Assembly: GCA_964545665.1 (NCBI GenBank)
Contig: CAZJGF010000044.1
Span: 1-12,772 of the forward strand
Length of the DNA stretch: 12,772 bases
Origin: CAZJGF01 sp964545665
Lineage (GTDB): Bacteria > Chloroflexota > Dehalococcoidia > GIF9 > AB-539-J10
Direction: 5' to 3'
Shown here: in pieces, positions 1 through 7,235 of the stretch
Position numbering within the stretch: position 1 is the stretch's first letter
How the letters are laid out: every line of letters starts with the position of its first letter
The notes under the pieces: model-generated
Databases searched by the model: none
Told to the model about the DNA's origin: nothing
The model's input: the letters and a program-made list of their open reading frames with translations, nothing else
Position numbers and translations under genes: made by a program

Positions 1-233
1 AAGGAGAAATCCTAAGCCTAATACAGCTTATTCACAGTGAATACCATATGACTACCTTGTTTGTCACCCATGACCTTAGACAACTACCCTCTATTTGCCA
101 TCGCCTGGTCTTAATGAAAGAAGGAAGAATATGGAAACAAGGTAGGCCGGAGTCAACGCTTCGGGACGATATATTGAGTCAGCTTTATGGGGCTCCTGTT
201 TCAATCCGCGGCAGTTCCACAATGGCTTGCTAG
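1..233 (+). CDS. Metal-type ABC transporter ATP-binding protein, C-terminal fragment
   Basis: The reading frame is open from base 3, with no start codon inside the window, so this is the last 76 codons of a gene that begins upstream. The fragment holds the end of a nucleotide-binding domain. A helix (ILSLIQLIHSEY) is followed by TTLFVTHDL, whose histidine is the switch (H-loop) residue of ABC ATPases, and then by the usual LVLMKEGRIWKQGRPES strand-turn. Walker A, Walker B and the signature motif lie outside the window. The ABC-3 permease gene starts at or just before its stop codon, which points to a ZnuC/MntB/TroB-type ATPase that energises import of zinc, manganese or iron from the cytoplasmic face of the membrane. 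The metal cannot be read from this fragment. An ATG at base 48 lies within the conserved domain and is not a likely start. Confidence 0.85.
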   Translation, partial: GEILSLIQLIHSEYHMTTLFVTHDLRQLPSICHRLVLMKEGRIWKQGRPESTLRDDILSQLYGAPVSIRGSSTMAC

Positions 234-235
234 AT

Positions 236-1075
236 ATGAGCATATCTATTCTACAGTACCAGTTCATGCAAAATGCCATACTCGCCGCATTATGCGGTGG
301 TGTCACCTGTTCCATCATAGGGGTCTTCGTGGTTACCATGCACCTCTCCTTTATTGGCGTATGCATTGCTCATGCTGCCTTCGCTGGCGCGCTCCTTGGT
401 GTCTGGCTGGGCTTTGACCCTCTGATTGGCGCCTTGCTCTTCAGCCTAGCCTCGGCAGCTATTATTGGCCCCATGGCTGATCGTGGGGAGCTAAATCCCG
501 ATACTTCCATAGGCATTGTCTTCTCGCTGATGCTGGGGTTAGCCTTTCTTTTCATGGGTTTGATGCCTGGGGCCAGGACTGAGGCCTTAAGCTTATTCTG
601 GGGAAGCATACTAACCGTCAGCCAAGAGAACTTGATTTTCCTCGCCATAGTGACAGCCGTGGTAATTGGATTGGTCGCTGCCTTCTATAAGGAAATTCAA
701 GCGGTGATTTGCCACCGTCAAGTAGCTTTAGCTGTGGGCATTCCAGCAACTCTTATTTTCTATGGCCTGCTATTTTCTACTGGAGTGGCTGTCACCGCCT
801 CACTACAAAGTATCGGCGGCTTGCTTATTTACAGCCTGATCCTCAATCCTGCGGCCGCTGCCTATCAACTTACTTACAGGCTAAAGAGAATGCTTTGCAT
901 TGCTGTCGCCTTTGGTGTTATTTCCTGCTGGGCTGGACTCGCAGCTTCATATTTATTTGACATCCCCTCAGGTGCCTCCATAGTAATAACTTCGTCAATT
1001 ATCTTTGGTCTGGCAACGGCATTCTCTCCCAAGAGGAAGGTGAAAGGATGGCAACAAGCACGAGTAGCAGGTTAA
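236..1075 (+). CDS. ABC-3 family metal transporter permease (ZnuB/MntB-like)
   Basis: This is an integral membrane subunit of a metal importer. About eight or nine hydrophobic segments span its 279 residues. The N-terminal part matches the ABC-3 permease family pattern: FMQNAILAAL, then IGVFVVTMHLSFIG, then IAHAAFAGALLG with its conserved histidine. LQSIGGLLIYSLILNPAAAA late in the protein is the usual conserved segment where these permeases contact the ATPase or line the path. The length is normal for the family. I take the ATG at 236, two bases after the ATPase stop codon; a TTG at 227 in the same frame would overlap that stop. Neither has a clear ribosome binding site, so translation is probably coupled to the upstream gene. 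Zn, Mn or Fe are all possible substrates. No substrate-binding lipoprotein is visible, and it may lie upstream. Confidence 0.88.
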   Translation: MSISILQYQFMQNAILAALCGGVTCSIIGVFVVTMHLSFIGVCIAHAAFAGALLGVWLGFDPLIGALLFSLASAAIIGPMADRGELNPDTSIGIVFSLMLGLAFLFMGLMPGARTEALSLFWGSILTVSQENLIFLAIVTAVVIGLVAAFYKEIQAVICHRQVALAVGIPATLIFYGLLFSTGVAVTASLQSIGGLLIYSLILNPAAAAYQLTYRLKRMLCIAVAFGVISCWAGLAASYLFDIPSGASIVITSSIIFGLATAFSPKRKVKGWQQARVAG

Positions 1076-1674
1076 CTACGCAACTTCAAGACTATTTTGA
1101 TGGATTAGCTCCAAATTGGGATAAGGAAGTCACGCGGGAGAGGCTAGAGTGCCTCACCGATATCATCAAGGAGCTGGATATTGAGTCAGGGAGCTACGTG
1201 CTCGACGTTGGCAGCGGCACAGGCATTCTTTTGCCTTTTCTAATACGGGCTATGGACGCCCTAGGCAAAATCATGGCTTTGGATTTCTCCATAAGAATGT
1301 TGCATCAAGCCAAAGCTAAAAACTTCTCCCCTATCGTGGACTATATTCAGGCCGATATTGTAGCTGTTCCTTTACCCGACAACTGTGTTGATTTGGCCAT
1401 ATGTAACAGTGCTTTTCCACATTTCAGCGACAAAGCTAAAGCACTAAAGGAAATGGCCAGGGTGATCGAGAATGACGGTAGGCTGGCCATCTGCCACACC
1501 GCAAGCCGCGATAGGGTTAATCACTTTCATCAATCCATTGGCGGGGTGGTCGGCACTGACCTTTTGCCCTATGAGTCTCAGATGAGACGGCTCATCAAGG
1601 ATGTCGGTTTGACAATAACCTATTTCGAAGACAGCCCAAAACGCTACCTCGTTATTGCTGAGAAGAGGACGTAA
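1048..1674 (+). CDS. Class I SAM-dependent methyltransferase
   Basis: This is a 208-residue cytosolic methyltransferase of the UbiE/Methyltransf_11 type. Motif I (VLDVGSGTG, residues 51-59) forms the SAM loop. MALDFS supplies the acidic residue after strand 2 (D79). QADIVAVPLPDNCVDLAICN and the following stretch are motifs II-III. The C-terminal half carries a histidine-rich stretch, CHTASRDRVNHFHQSIGG (residues 149-166), ahead of DLLP. I associate that pattern with methyltransferases of anaerobes, but I cannot name a substrate. The start overlaps the permease gene by 28 bases and has purine-rich AGGAAGG and GAAAGG upstream, so it is well supported and the gene sits in the transporter operon. 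Its 3' end overlaps the end of nadC on the other strand by 23 bases. A role linked to metal handling is inferred from position only. Confidence 0.85.
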   Translation: MATSTSSRLTTQLQDYFDGLAPNWDKEVTRERLECLTDIIKELDIESGSYVLDVGSGTGILLPFLIRAMDALGKIMALDFSIRMLHQAKAKNFSPIVDYIQADIVAVPLPDNCVDLAICNSAFPHFSDKAKALKEMARVIENDGRLAICHTASRDRVNHFHQSIGGVVGTDLLPYESQMRRLIKDVGLTITYFEDSPKRYLVIAEKRT

Positions 1675-2566
1675 GCTCCAAACTGATATCTAGGGCTTTG
1701 ACCGAATGGGTCAGGGCGCCAACAGAAATGAAATCGACGCCCGTTTCAGCGATAGCTCGGACTTTATCCAGAGTTATACCCCCTGAGGCCTCAATCAGAG
1801 CGCGACCATGAATTGACTTTACTGCCTGGCGCATATTTACCAAAGACATATTGTCAAGCATAATTATATCTGCCCCGGCTTCGGCAGCTTCCTCAGCTTC
1901 TTGCGGGGTCTTGACCTCAACTTCAATTTGAGTTTGCCTTGCTTTGAGATTGCTTCGTTGCTTCGCTCCTTGCAATGACAAAGGCGCATCCTTTCGAGCT
2001 TTGGTTACAACTTCGTGAAGGGTAAGTCCGCGGCTACGAAGAGCTGCTAGGTGGTTGTCTTTAATAAGTATGCCATCTCCTAAATTCATACGGTGATTTT
2101 GACCACCCCCAACCCACACAGCATACTTTTCCATCGACCTCAAACTTGGGGTGGTCTTTCTGGTGTCCATAATGCGTACTGGTAATCCCTCAACTGCTTT
2201 CACATAGCGGTTTGTCTCTGAGGCAATGCCGCTCAACCTTTGCAGGAAATTCAGAGCCACCCGTTCTGCCTTAAGAATACTGGCCACATTTCCTTCCACT
2301 TTGGCGATCATACTGCCTGGATTAATCTGGGCTCCGTCCGCAATAAGGATGGCCACTCTTAACGCAGGGTCTACTCTCTGAAATACCTTGTTGGCTATGT
2401 CGATCCCGGCCAGGATGCCTTCTTCTTTTGCCATTATAGAGGCGATGCCTTCCTGGTCGCCTGGTATTAAAGCCTCGGTAGTAGCATCGCCCCAACCAAG
2501 GTCTTCGACCAAAGCACGGTCAACGATTTCTTCAATCTGCGCCTCAGTTAACATTTTTTTGCCCAT
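1652..2566 (-). CDS. nadC: Nicotinate-nucleotide pyrophosphorylase (quinolinate phosphoribosyltransferase)
   Basis: This enzyme joins quinolinate and PRPP to give nicotinate mononucleotide, CO2 and pyrophosphate, the third step of de novo NAD synthesis. Family motifs are present in order: EDLGWGDATT (21-30), ERVALNFLQRLSGIAS (101-116), MDTRKTTPSLR (133-143), GGGQNHRMNL, DGILIKDNH (164-172), IEVEVKT (214-220) and IMLDNM. The ATG has an AAGGA ribosome binding site nine bases upstream, overlapping the nadB stop codon, and only 12 bases separate the two genes. At 304 residues it is slightly long. The excess is a segment of about 15 residues (from L196 to about T212) just before the IEVEV strand, and it coincides with a copy of the interspersed palindromic repeat. 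The frame stays open through the insert and all catalytic motifs remain, so the enzyme is probably active. Confidence 0.95.
   Translation of the reverse strand: MGKKMLTEAQIEEIVDRALVEDLGWGDATTEALIPGDQEGIASIMAKEEGILAGIDIANKVFQRVDPALRVAILIADGAQINPGSMIAKVEGNVASILKAERVALNFLQRLSGIASETNRYVKAVEGLPVRIMDTRKTTPSLRSMEKYAVWVGGGQNHRMNLGDGILIKDNHLAALRSRGLTLHEVVTKARKDAPLSLQGAKQRSNLKARQTQIEVEVKTPQEAEEAAEAGADIIMLDNMSLVNMRQAVKSIHGRALIEASGGITLDKVRAIAETGVDFISVGALTHSVKALDISLELTSSSQQ
1946..1980 (-). repeat. Interspersed palindromic repeat, copy A, inside nadC
   Basis: Read on the minus strand this 35-base unit begins TGTCATTGCAAGGAGCG and ends AACGAAGCAATCTC. ATTGC near the left end and GCAAT near the right end are inverted. 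The inner part holds CGAAGCAA twice in tandem. It is read in frame within nadC (residues 196-207) and gives LSLQGAKQRSNL, which lies where related NadC proteins have a short loop. It is the longest and most complete copy in the window. Confidence 0.8.
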
Positions 2567-2578
2567 CTTTAAGTTTCC

Positions 2579-4180
2579 TTAGATTTTTAGTGGAGCTCGT
2601 TCCCTGCGCCTGAAAATTATGTGCTGTTGCCATTCAGGTGACGGTTGCGGGAAATCGGTGCGGAAGTGGGCGCCGCGACTTTCCTCTCGGAGCAAGGCAG
2701 CCTCAGTCATCAAACGAGCACATAGCACTAGATTGTTTAGCTCGTAAGAGGGTTTGTCACTAGGTGCAAGGAAGGAGGTCCCCTCCTTCTCTTTATCTGC
2801 CGAGAGCCACCAAGTAGCCAGAATCTTCGCTGCTTCGGTGAGGCCATCGGCTGAGCGGATGATGCCCACCTTATCCCACATGAGGGCCTGTAGATTAGGT
2901 AGACTAAGCGGAGGCATATCTGACAGTGGTTCACGGTCGGGCAGAAAATGATATTGCTTCGCTTCGCCCGCAATGACAGGGGCTGGAGCTGGGCTGGCTC
3001 TCTCAGTGGTTTCAGTTCTTTGCACCACCCGTTTACCAAAAACAACTGATTCTAACAGCGAATTTGAGGCTAGCCTGTTAGCTCCATGCACTCCGGTGCA
3101 AGCGGTCTCGCCAGCAGCAAATAAACCTGTGATATTTGTCTCGCCCCAGTTATTTACCTTCACTCCTCCCATAAGGTAATGGGCTGCTGGTGCCACGGGG
3201 ATAAGTACCTTAGTGATATCTAGGCCATGCTCCAAGCAAAAGCGATAGATGTGAGGGAAGCGAGTGGTGATCAATCGAGGTGGCAAGTGGGTAACATCGA
3301 GGAAGACCCTATCGCTTCCTGTCTTCATCATCTCGTAGACGATGCTTCGAGCCACTACATCCCTTGATGCCAATTCAGCCTTGGGGTTGTAATCGGGCAT
3401 GAAGCGACGTCCTTCCACGTTTCTAAGTATGCCACCCTCTCCCCTTACTGCTTCGGAGATGAGAAAAGGAGCTACCCCGGGCAGACGAAGAACGGTGGGG
3501 TGAAATTGGAAGAACTCCATGTCGCTGATTTCAGCGCCAGCTTCAAAGGCTAGAGCTACGCCATCACCAGTAACCACATCGGAGTTGGTAGTATACTTGA
3601 ACAGCCGTCCCACCCCGCCAGTGGCTAAAATGAGAAATTGGCAGCTATACTCTTCTACTAGTTCAGTTCGGCAATCAAGAGCCCTCACACCCTTTGCCCT
3701 GCCATTGTCCACCAAGATTTTGGTGGCCAAGCAATATTCCAAAACTTTAGCTGGGCTGGAGCGCACCTGCCGACTCAAGGTAACTTCAATATGTTCCCCT
3801 GTGGCATCCCCACCAGCGTGGATAACACGTGGGACGCTATGAGCTGCTTCCCTAGTCAGGGTAATTTCACCGTTTAGGGTATCAAAAGGAATCCCAAATT
3901 TGATTAAATCAGCGAGGCATTCGGCGGCTTCATCAGTCAAAATACGCACTCCCACAGCGTCGCACAGGCCATCTGCAGCAGCTACAGTATCTCTGAAGTG
4001 AAGTTCAGGTGAGTCATCTTCGCCCATGGCAACAGCGATACCGCCTTGAGCGTACTTGGTGTTGCAATCATCAATGCTACCCTTAGTCAAGATAAGAACG
4101 CTACCATGCTTTATAGCGAGCAAAGCAACGTAAAGGCCAGCAATGCCACTACCCACTATTATGTAGTCGTAATGGTTCAC
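2579..4180 (-). CDS. nadB: L-aspartate oxidase
   Basis: This FAD-dependent enzyme oxidises L-aspartate to iminoaspartate, which NadA consumes. In anaerobes the family can pass electrons to fumarate instead of oxygen. The dinucleotide-binding motif GSGIAGLYVA is at residues 10-19. NTKYAQGGIAVAM (40-52), HSVPRVIHAGGDATGEH (114-130), FFQFHPT (223-229), SEAVRGEGG (242-250), ASRDVVARSI (271-280) and GETACTGVHGANRLASNSLL (357-376) are all typical of NadB and the fumarate reductase flavoprotein fold. The start is a GTG at 4180, preceded by AGAGGGGA at a fitting distance; the Rossmann motif follows at once, as expected. Residues about 393-412, between the FAD part and the C-terminal helical domain, are proline- and alanine-rich and contain VIAGEAKQY, encoded by a copy of the palindromic repeat. 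The 533-residue length is normal. Confidence 0.95.
   Translation of the reverse strand: MNHYDYIIVGSGIAGLYVALLAIKHGSVLILTKGSIDDCNTKYAQGGIAVAMGEDDSPELHFRDTVAAADGLCDAVGVRILTDEAAECLADLIKFGIPFDTLNGEITLTREAAHSVPRVIHAGGDATGEHIEVTLSRQVRSSPAKVLEYCLATKILVDNGRAKGVRALDCRTELVEEYSCQFLILATGGVGRLFKYTTNSDVVTGDGVALAFEAGAEISDMEFFQFHPTVLRLPGVAPFLISEAVRGEGGILRNVEGRRFMPDYNPKAELASRDVVARSIVYEMMKTGSDRVFLDVTHLPPRLITTRFPHIYRFCLEHGLDITKVLIPVAPAAHYLMGGVKVNNWGETNITGLFAAGETACTGVHGANRLASNSLLESVVFGKRVVQRTETTERASPAPAPVIAGEAKQYHFLPDREPLSDMPPLSLPNLQALMWDKVGIIRSADGLTEAAKILATWWLSADKEKEGTSFLAPSDKPSYELNNLVLCARLMTEAALLREESRGAHFRTDFPQPSPEWQQHIIFRRRERAPLKI
2950..2978 (-). repeat. Interspersed palindromic repeat, copy B, inside nadB
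   Basis: On the minus strand this 29-base unit starts TGTCATTGCGGGCGAAGC and ends GAAGCAATATC. It differs from copy A mainly by a six-base shortening of the centre. It encodes VIAGEAKQY in the linker of NadB (residues 402-410), and it is read in a different frame from copy A. Confidence 0.75.
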
Positions 4181-4229
4181 TTCTTACTATCCCCTCTTAT
4201 TCCTCTGCCACCAACGGGGAGTCCTTTTC

Positions 4230-5141
4230 TCAGGTTATAGCGAGCATCCTGTCAATAGCCTGCTTGGCTCTTGCCTTAATCTCTTCAGGCACAGTAACCG
4301 CATTGCTTCCTGTTTGCATGGTTGCAACAACCGTTTCTAGCGTCGTTTTCTTCATATCAGGGCAGATAAAGCTGTCTCCGATGATATGAAATTCCTTGTC
4401 TGGATTTTGCTTCCTCAAGGGATGCAGTAGTCCTTCCTCCGTGCCGATGAGGAAAACTTTATGATTGCTTTGCGCAGCATATCGAAGCATTTGCGAGGTG
4501 CTCAGAGCAGCATCAGCTAGGGCTATCACCTCTGGACGACACTCGGGGTGGACCAAGATCTTAGCTTGAGGATACCTTTGCCTAGCTGACTCAACTTCCT
4601 TGGCAGTAATCCTGGCATGGGTATGGCAGAAGCCAGGATAGAGAATCATCTTCTTATCAGTCTTGGTGGAGATGTAGTGACCTAGATTTCGGTCGGGGAT
4701 GAACAGAATCTCCTCATTGGGGATTGCATTTACTATCTCGGCTCCATTGGCTGAAGTGCAACAAACGTAGCTCTCTGCCTTGATTGCCGCCGCAGTATTG
4801 ACATAAGCCACCACAGCAGCTTCAGGATATCTCTCTTTCCATTGCCTTAGAGTAGCAACATCAATCATATCTGCCAAAGGACAACCAGCATCAGGGTGAG
4901 ATAGGAGTACAGTGGTACCAGGATTAAGGATAGCTGCCATCTCAGCCATAAAGCGAACGCCACAGAAGACAATTGTCTCAGCCTTGATGCTGACGCACCT
5001 TTGCGCTAACTCGAGAGAATCACCGACAAAATCAGCGATATCTTGAACATCAGGAAGTTGATAGTTATGAGCTACAATGACAGCGTTAAGTTCCTTCTTT
5101 AGCCCCGCTATCGTTTCCTTAGCTTGCTTGTGATGGCTCAC
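4230..5141 (-). CDS. nadA: Quinolinate synthase A
   Basis: This [4Fe-4S] enzyme condenses iminoaspartate from NadB with dihydroxyacetone phosphate to give quinolinate. At 303 residues it is of the short type, like the Thermotoga protein. The three expected cluster cysteines are visible at C87 (DAGCPLAD), C172 (PGFCHTH) and C260 (FICPDMK). Their spacings of 85 and 88 fit the known 85 and 86 of Thermotoga NadA. Other family motifs are VAHNYQLPDVQDIADFVGDS (23-42), FCGVRFMAE (59-67), AYVNTAAAIKA, CTSANGAE, ILVHPEC and STSQMLRYA. The start is a GTG at 5141 with no strong ribosome binding site in the 19 bases after yajC, so it may depend on translation of yajC. It lies 49 bases ahead of nadB and should be transcribed with nadB and nadC. 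Confidence 0.96.
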   Translation of the reverse strand: MSHHKQAKETIAGLKKELNAVIVAHNYQLPDVQDIADFVGDSLELAQRCVSIKAETIVFCGVRFMAEMAAILNPGTTVLLSHPDAGCPLADMIDVATLRQWKERYPEAAVVAYVNTAAAIKAESYVCCTSANGAEIVNAIPNEEILFIPDRNLGHYISTKTDKKMILYPGFCHTHARITAKEVESARQRYPQAKILVHPECRPEVIALADAALSTSQMLRYAAQSNHKVFLIGTEEGLLHPLRKQNPDKEFHIIGDSFICPDMKKTTLETVVATMQTGSNAVTVPEEIKARAKQAIDRMLAIT

Positions 5142-5160
5142 TTGTGTTGCTGCTTTACTT

Positions 5161-5436
5161 TCACCGCTTCGTTTGTTCGCTGACTACGCTACCCTTGGCC
5201 ACCCTCATTGTTGCCCCTGATTCTAACTTTATGACTATAGTGTCCTCGCTGATACTTTCAATTTGCCCATAGATTCCGCTAGAGGTAATTACCTTCTCTC
5301 CCTTTCTGATTCTCTCCAGTAGTTCTTGCTGCTCTTTCTGTCTCCTGCGTTGTGGTTTAATCATAAGGAAATACATCATGGCAAAGATTAGTACCAGGAA
5401 CATAATCATTGGGGCGATGGCTTGAAGCTGTTCCAT
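5161..5436 (-). CDS. yajC: Sec translocon accessory protein YajC
   Basis: This is a small inner-membrane protein that associates with SecDF in protein export. One hydrophobic segment (about residues 8-26, PMIMFLVLIFAMMYFLMIK) is followed directly by the positive cluster KPQRRRQKEQQELL. The family's cytosolic core, GEKVITSSGIYGQIESISEDTIVIKL, then closes the protein at a normal 91 residues. The ATG has an AGGAGG ribosome binding site seven bases upstream, the best in this operon. It lies 30 bases after miaB and 19 before nadA. In many bacteria yajC sits with tgt, queA or secDF. Here it is placed between a tRNA-modification gene and the NAD genes, and nothing in the sequence ties its function to either neighbour. 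Confidence 0.95.
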   Translation of the reverse strand: MEQLQAIAPMIMFLVLIFAMMYFLMIKPQRRRQKEQQELLERIRKGEKVITSSGIYGQIESISEDTIVIKLESGATMRVAKGSVVSEQTKR

Positions 5437-5466
5437 TTATTTTCCTCCTTGTCTTTATTGGCAATC

Positions 5467-6738
5467 CTACTTGGTCTTGCCCTGTAGGGCCCAGGGGCTT
5501 GCCTTATCAATCCTAACTCTTACTAATTCACCAAGTTGGTCAATGTTATCTTCGTAGAAGACTAGTTTATCACTTCTGGTGCGTCCATACCACTTTCCTT
5601 TCTTTTTGCCTTCCACCAGTACTTCCACCGTCTTGCCTCGGTAAGTTGAGTTTATCTCAGCAGCAATATTTTCTTGGACCCGCTCAATTCTGTTAAGCCT
5701 CTCCCTCTTGGCCTCTGAAGGAACATTATCTTCATATTTCCTGCAAGCGATAGTGCCGTGGCGAGGAGAATAAGCTGCCACATGAACCACATCAAACCTC
5801 ATTTCCCTAAGCAGAGCGAGAGTGTGTTCAAACTGTTCTTCAGTTTCTCCTGGAAAGCCAACAATGATATCGGTACTTAAGGATATTTGAGGGACAAAAT
5901 GCCTAATGGTGCGGACAAGCTCACGGAATTGCTCTACAGTGTATCCTCGTCTCATGGCCTTCAGTATATCGTCGTCGCCTGACTGAACAGCTAAGTCCAA
6001 GTGTTCACAGACTTTGTCCAGGGAGGCTATAGCTTCGATGAGCTTTTGGCTCATGTCTTTTGGGTGATTAGTCAAGAAACGAATTCTAGCCAATTTGTTA
6101 ACACAGCTTAATTCAGTCAGCAAATCAGCCAGGTCAGGGCGCTCAGGCAAATCATGTCCGTAGGAATCAACGTTCTGCCCTAGAAGAGTTACCTCTTTTA
6201 CCCCTTGCTTTGCCAGTTCCTTAACTTCACAAATTACTTCTTTTAAAGGGCGACTTATCTCTCTACCTCTTCGATACGGGACGATACAATAGGAGCAGAA
6301 ATTATTGCAGCCTTGGATAATGGGAACAAAGACGGACGGCGAAGGAACAGGCATGTAGGAGCTGACTCCTTGCTCGACAGCGGAAATGCCTTGCTTTTGA
6401 ACCCAGCTAGTTAGCTCGGAGTAAGCTCCCGGTTTGAAGAAAAAGTCAATATGGGGGAATCGCCTCTTCAATGCTGCAATGTTGGAATCAACAAAACAGC
6501 CAGTGACTAGCATAAAGAGATTTGGATGTCTCTCTTTTATTCCTTTCAACAAACCCAAGGTGCCTAGAACCTTGTCTTCAGCGCTTCGCCGCACCACACA
6601 GGTATTGAGCACTATTAAGTCGGCTTTCCAGAAGGAAGATGCTGCTTGATAGCCAGCAGAATTCAAATAACCGGCTATCCGCTGTGATTCTGCCTTATTC
6701 ATCTGGCAGCCAATGGTCCAAATAAAATACGATAGCAT
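5467..6738 (-). CDS. miaB: tRNA-2-methylthio-N6-dimethylallyladenosine synthase
   Basis: This radical-SAM methylthiotransferase adds a methylthio group at C2 of i6A37 in tRNAs reading UNN codons. Residues 1-100 form the UPF0004 domain with auxiliary-cluster cysteines C11 (IGCQMN), C47 (LNTCVVR) and C81 (VTGCFVD). The radical-SAM triad CNNFCSYC is at C144, C148 and C151, followed by VPYRRGREISRP. GQNVDSYG is the MiaB-subfamily signature and argues against RimO or MtaB. A TRAM domain (about 363-420, RGKTVEVLVEGKKKGKWYGR) ends the protein. The 423-residue length is at the short end for MiaB. The ATG has GGAG six bases upstream, and a good promoter match lies just beyond. It is probably the first gene of the miaB-yajC-nadABC operon. 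Confidence 0.94.
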   Translation of the reverse strand: MLSYFIWTIGCQMNKAESQRIAGYLNSAGYQAASSFWKADLIVLNTCVVRRSAEDKVLGTLGLLKGIKERHPNLFMLVTGCFVDSNIAALKRRFPHIDFFFKPGAYSELTSWVQKQGISAVEQGVSSYMPVPSPSVFVPIIQGCNNFCSYCIVPYRRGREISRPLKEVICEVKELAKQGVKEVTLLGQNVDSYGHDLPERPDLADLLTELSCVNKLARIRFLTNHPKDMSQKLIEAIASLDKVCEHLDLAVQSGDDDILKAMRRGYTVEQFRELVRTIRHFVPQISLSTDIIVGFPGETEEQFEHTLALLREMRFDVVHVAAYSPRHGTIACRKYEDNVPSEAKRERLNRIERVQENIAAEINSTYRGKTVEVLVEGKKKGKWYGRTRSDKLVFYEDNIDQLGELVRVRIDKASPWALQGKTK

Positions 6739-6762
6739 AGTCTGCTCCAGGGATTACCACAA

Positions 6763-6792
6763 ATTATAGTCAAAGTTCTTAGTTTGGGCCAA
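6763..6792 (-). promoter_or_regulatory. Candidate sigma70-type promoter for miaB-yajC-nadABC
   Basis: On the minus strand the hexamer TATAAT (6763-6768) matches the -10 consensus fully. TTGGCC (6787-6792) matches four of six -35 bases with an 18-base spacer. Transcription would begin near base 6756, leaving a leader of about 18 bases before the miaB ATG at 6738. It lies in the only gap (95 bases) upstream of the operon. The hexamers are read directly; promoter function is inferred. Confidence 0.55.
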
Positions 6793-6833
6793 CTGAGACT
6801 GTAGAGAGTGTCTGTCTTGTCACCGTTGAGTCG

Positions 6834-7235
6834 TTACCCAAGTTTAGCGTCTTTAAGTTGCGTGTACTTCTTGTAGTTGCCTTTGACTAGGTCTACCGGG
6901 TATTTAGCTCGATTCTTCTCTACCTTTCTCGTAACAGCCTCAGCTACGTCAACATTGAGGACACTAGCTAGATTGAAACAAAGCATTATGATATCAGCTA
7001 GTTCTTCTTCCAACCTAGTGAACCGTTCGGCATCTTCTAGCATCGTCCCCACTTCCCTCTCGCTGACCCACTGGAAAAGTTCCATTAGCTCTGCTGCTTC
7101 TATGGCAATTGAGATAGCAAGGTCTTTAGGGTTGTGGTACTTTCGCCAATCTCTCTCGTCAACGAAATCTTGAATTAGCTGTTTGACCTGGTAAATACTC
7201 GTTTTTCTGTCACCTGACACACTCGATTTCTTCAT
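6834..7235 (-). CDS. MazG-like nucleotide pyrophosphohydrolase
   Basis: This is a 133-residue all-helical NTP pyrophosphohydrolase of the MazG/dCTPase superfamily. Such enzymes cleave (d)NTPs, often non-canonical ones or dCTP, to the monophosphate and pyrophosphate in the cytosol. The Mg-binding pattern is visible as E46-xx-E49 (IEAAELMELFQW) and E78-xx-D81 (EEELADIIMLCF). The KYHNPKDLAISIAIEAAEL stretch and the later KVEKNRAKYP are typical of the short, single-domain subgroup rather than full MazG. The ATG at 7235 has only a weak purine-rich region upstream. A TAAAAT at 7297-7302 could be a -10 box, but no convincing -35 accompanies it. It lies 95 bases upstream of miaB, with the miaB promoter in between, so the two need not be one transcript. 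House-cleaning of the nucleotide pool is the likely role; the true substrate is unknown. Confidence 0.88.
   Translation of the reverse strand: MKKSSVSGDRKTSIYQVKQLIQDFVDERDWRKYHNPKDLAISIAIEAAELMELFQWVSEREVGTMLEDAERFTRLEEELADIIMLCFNLASVLNVDVAEAVTRKVEKNRAKYPVDLVKGNYKKYTQLKDAKLG

Noticed and set aside
187..417. Plus-strand frame of 76 codons overlapping the transporter genes
   Set aside because: It is out of frame with both the ATPase end and the permease, which are clearly recognisable.
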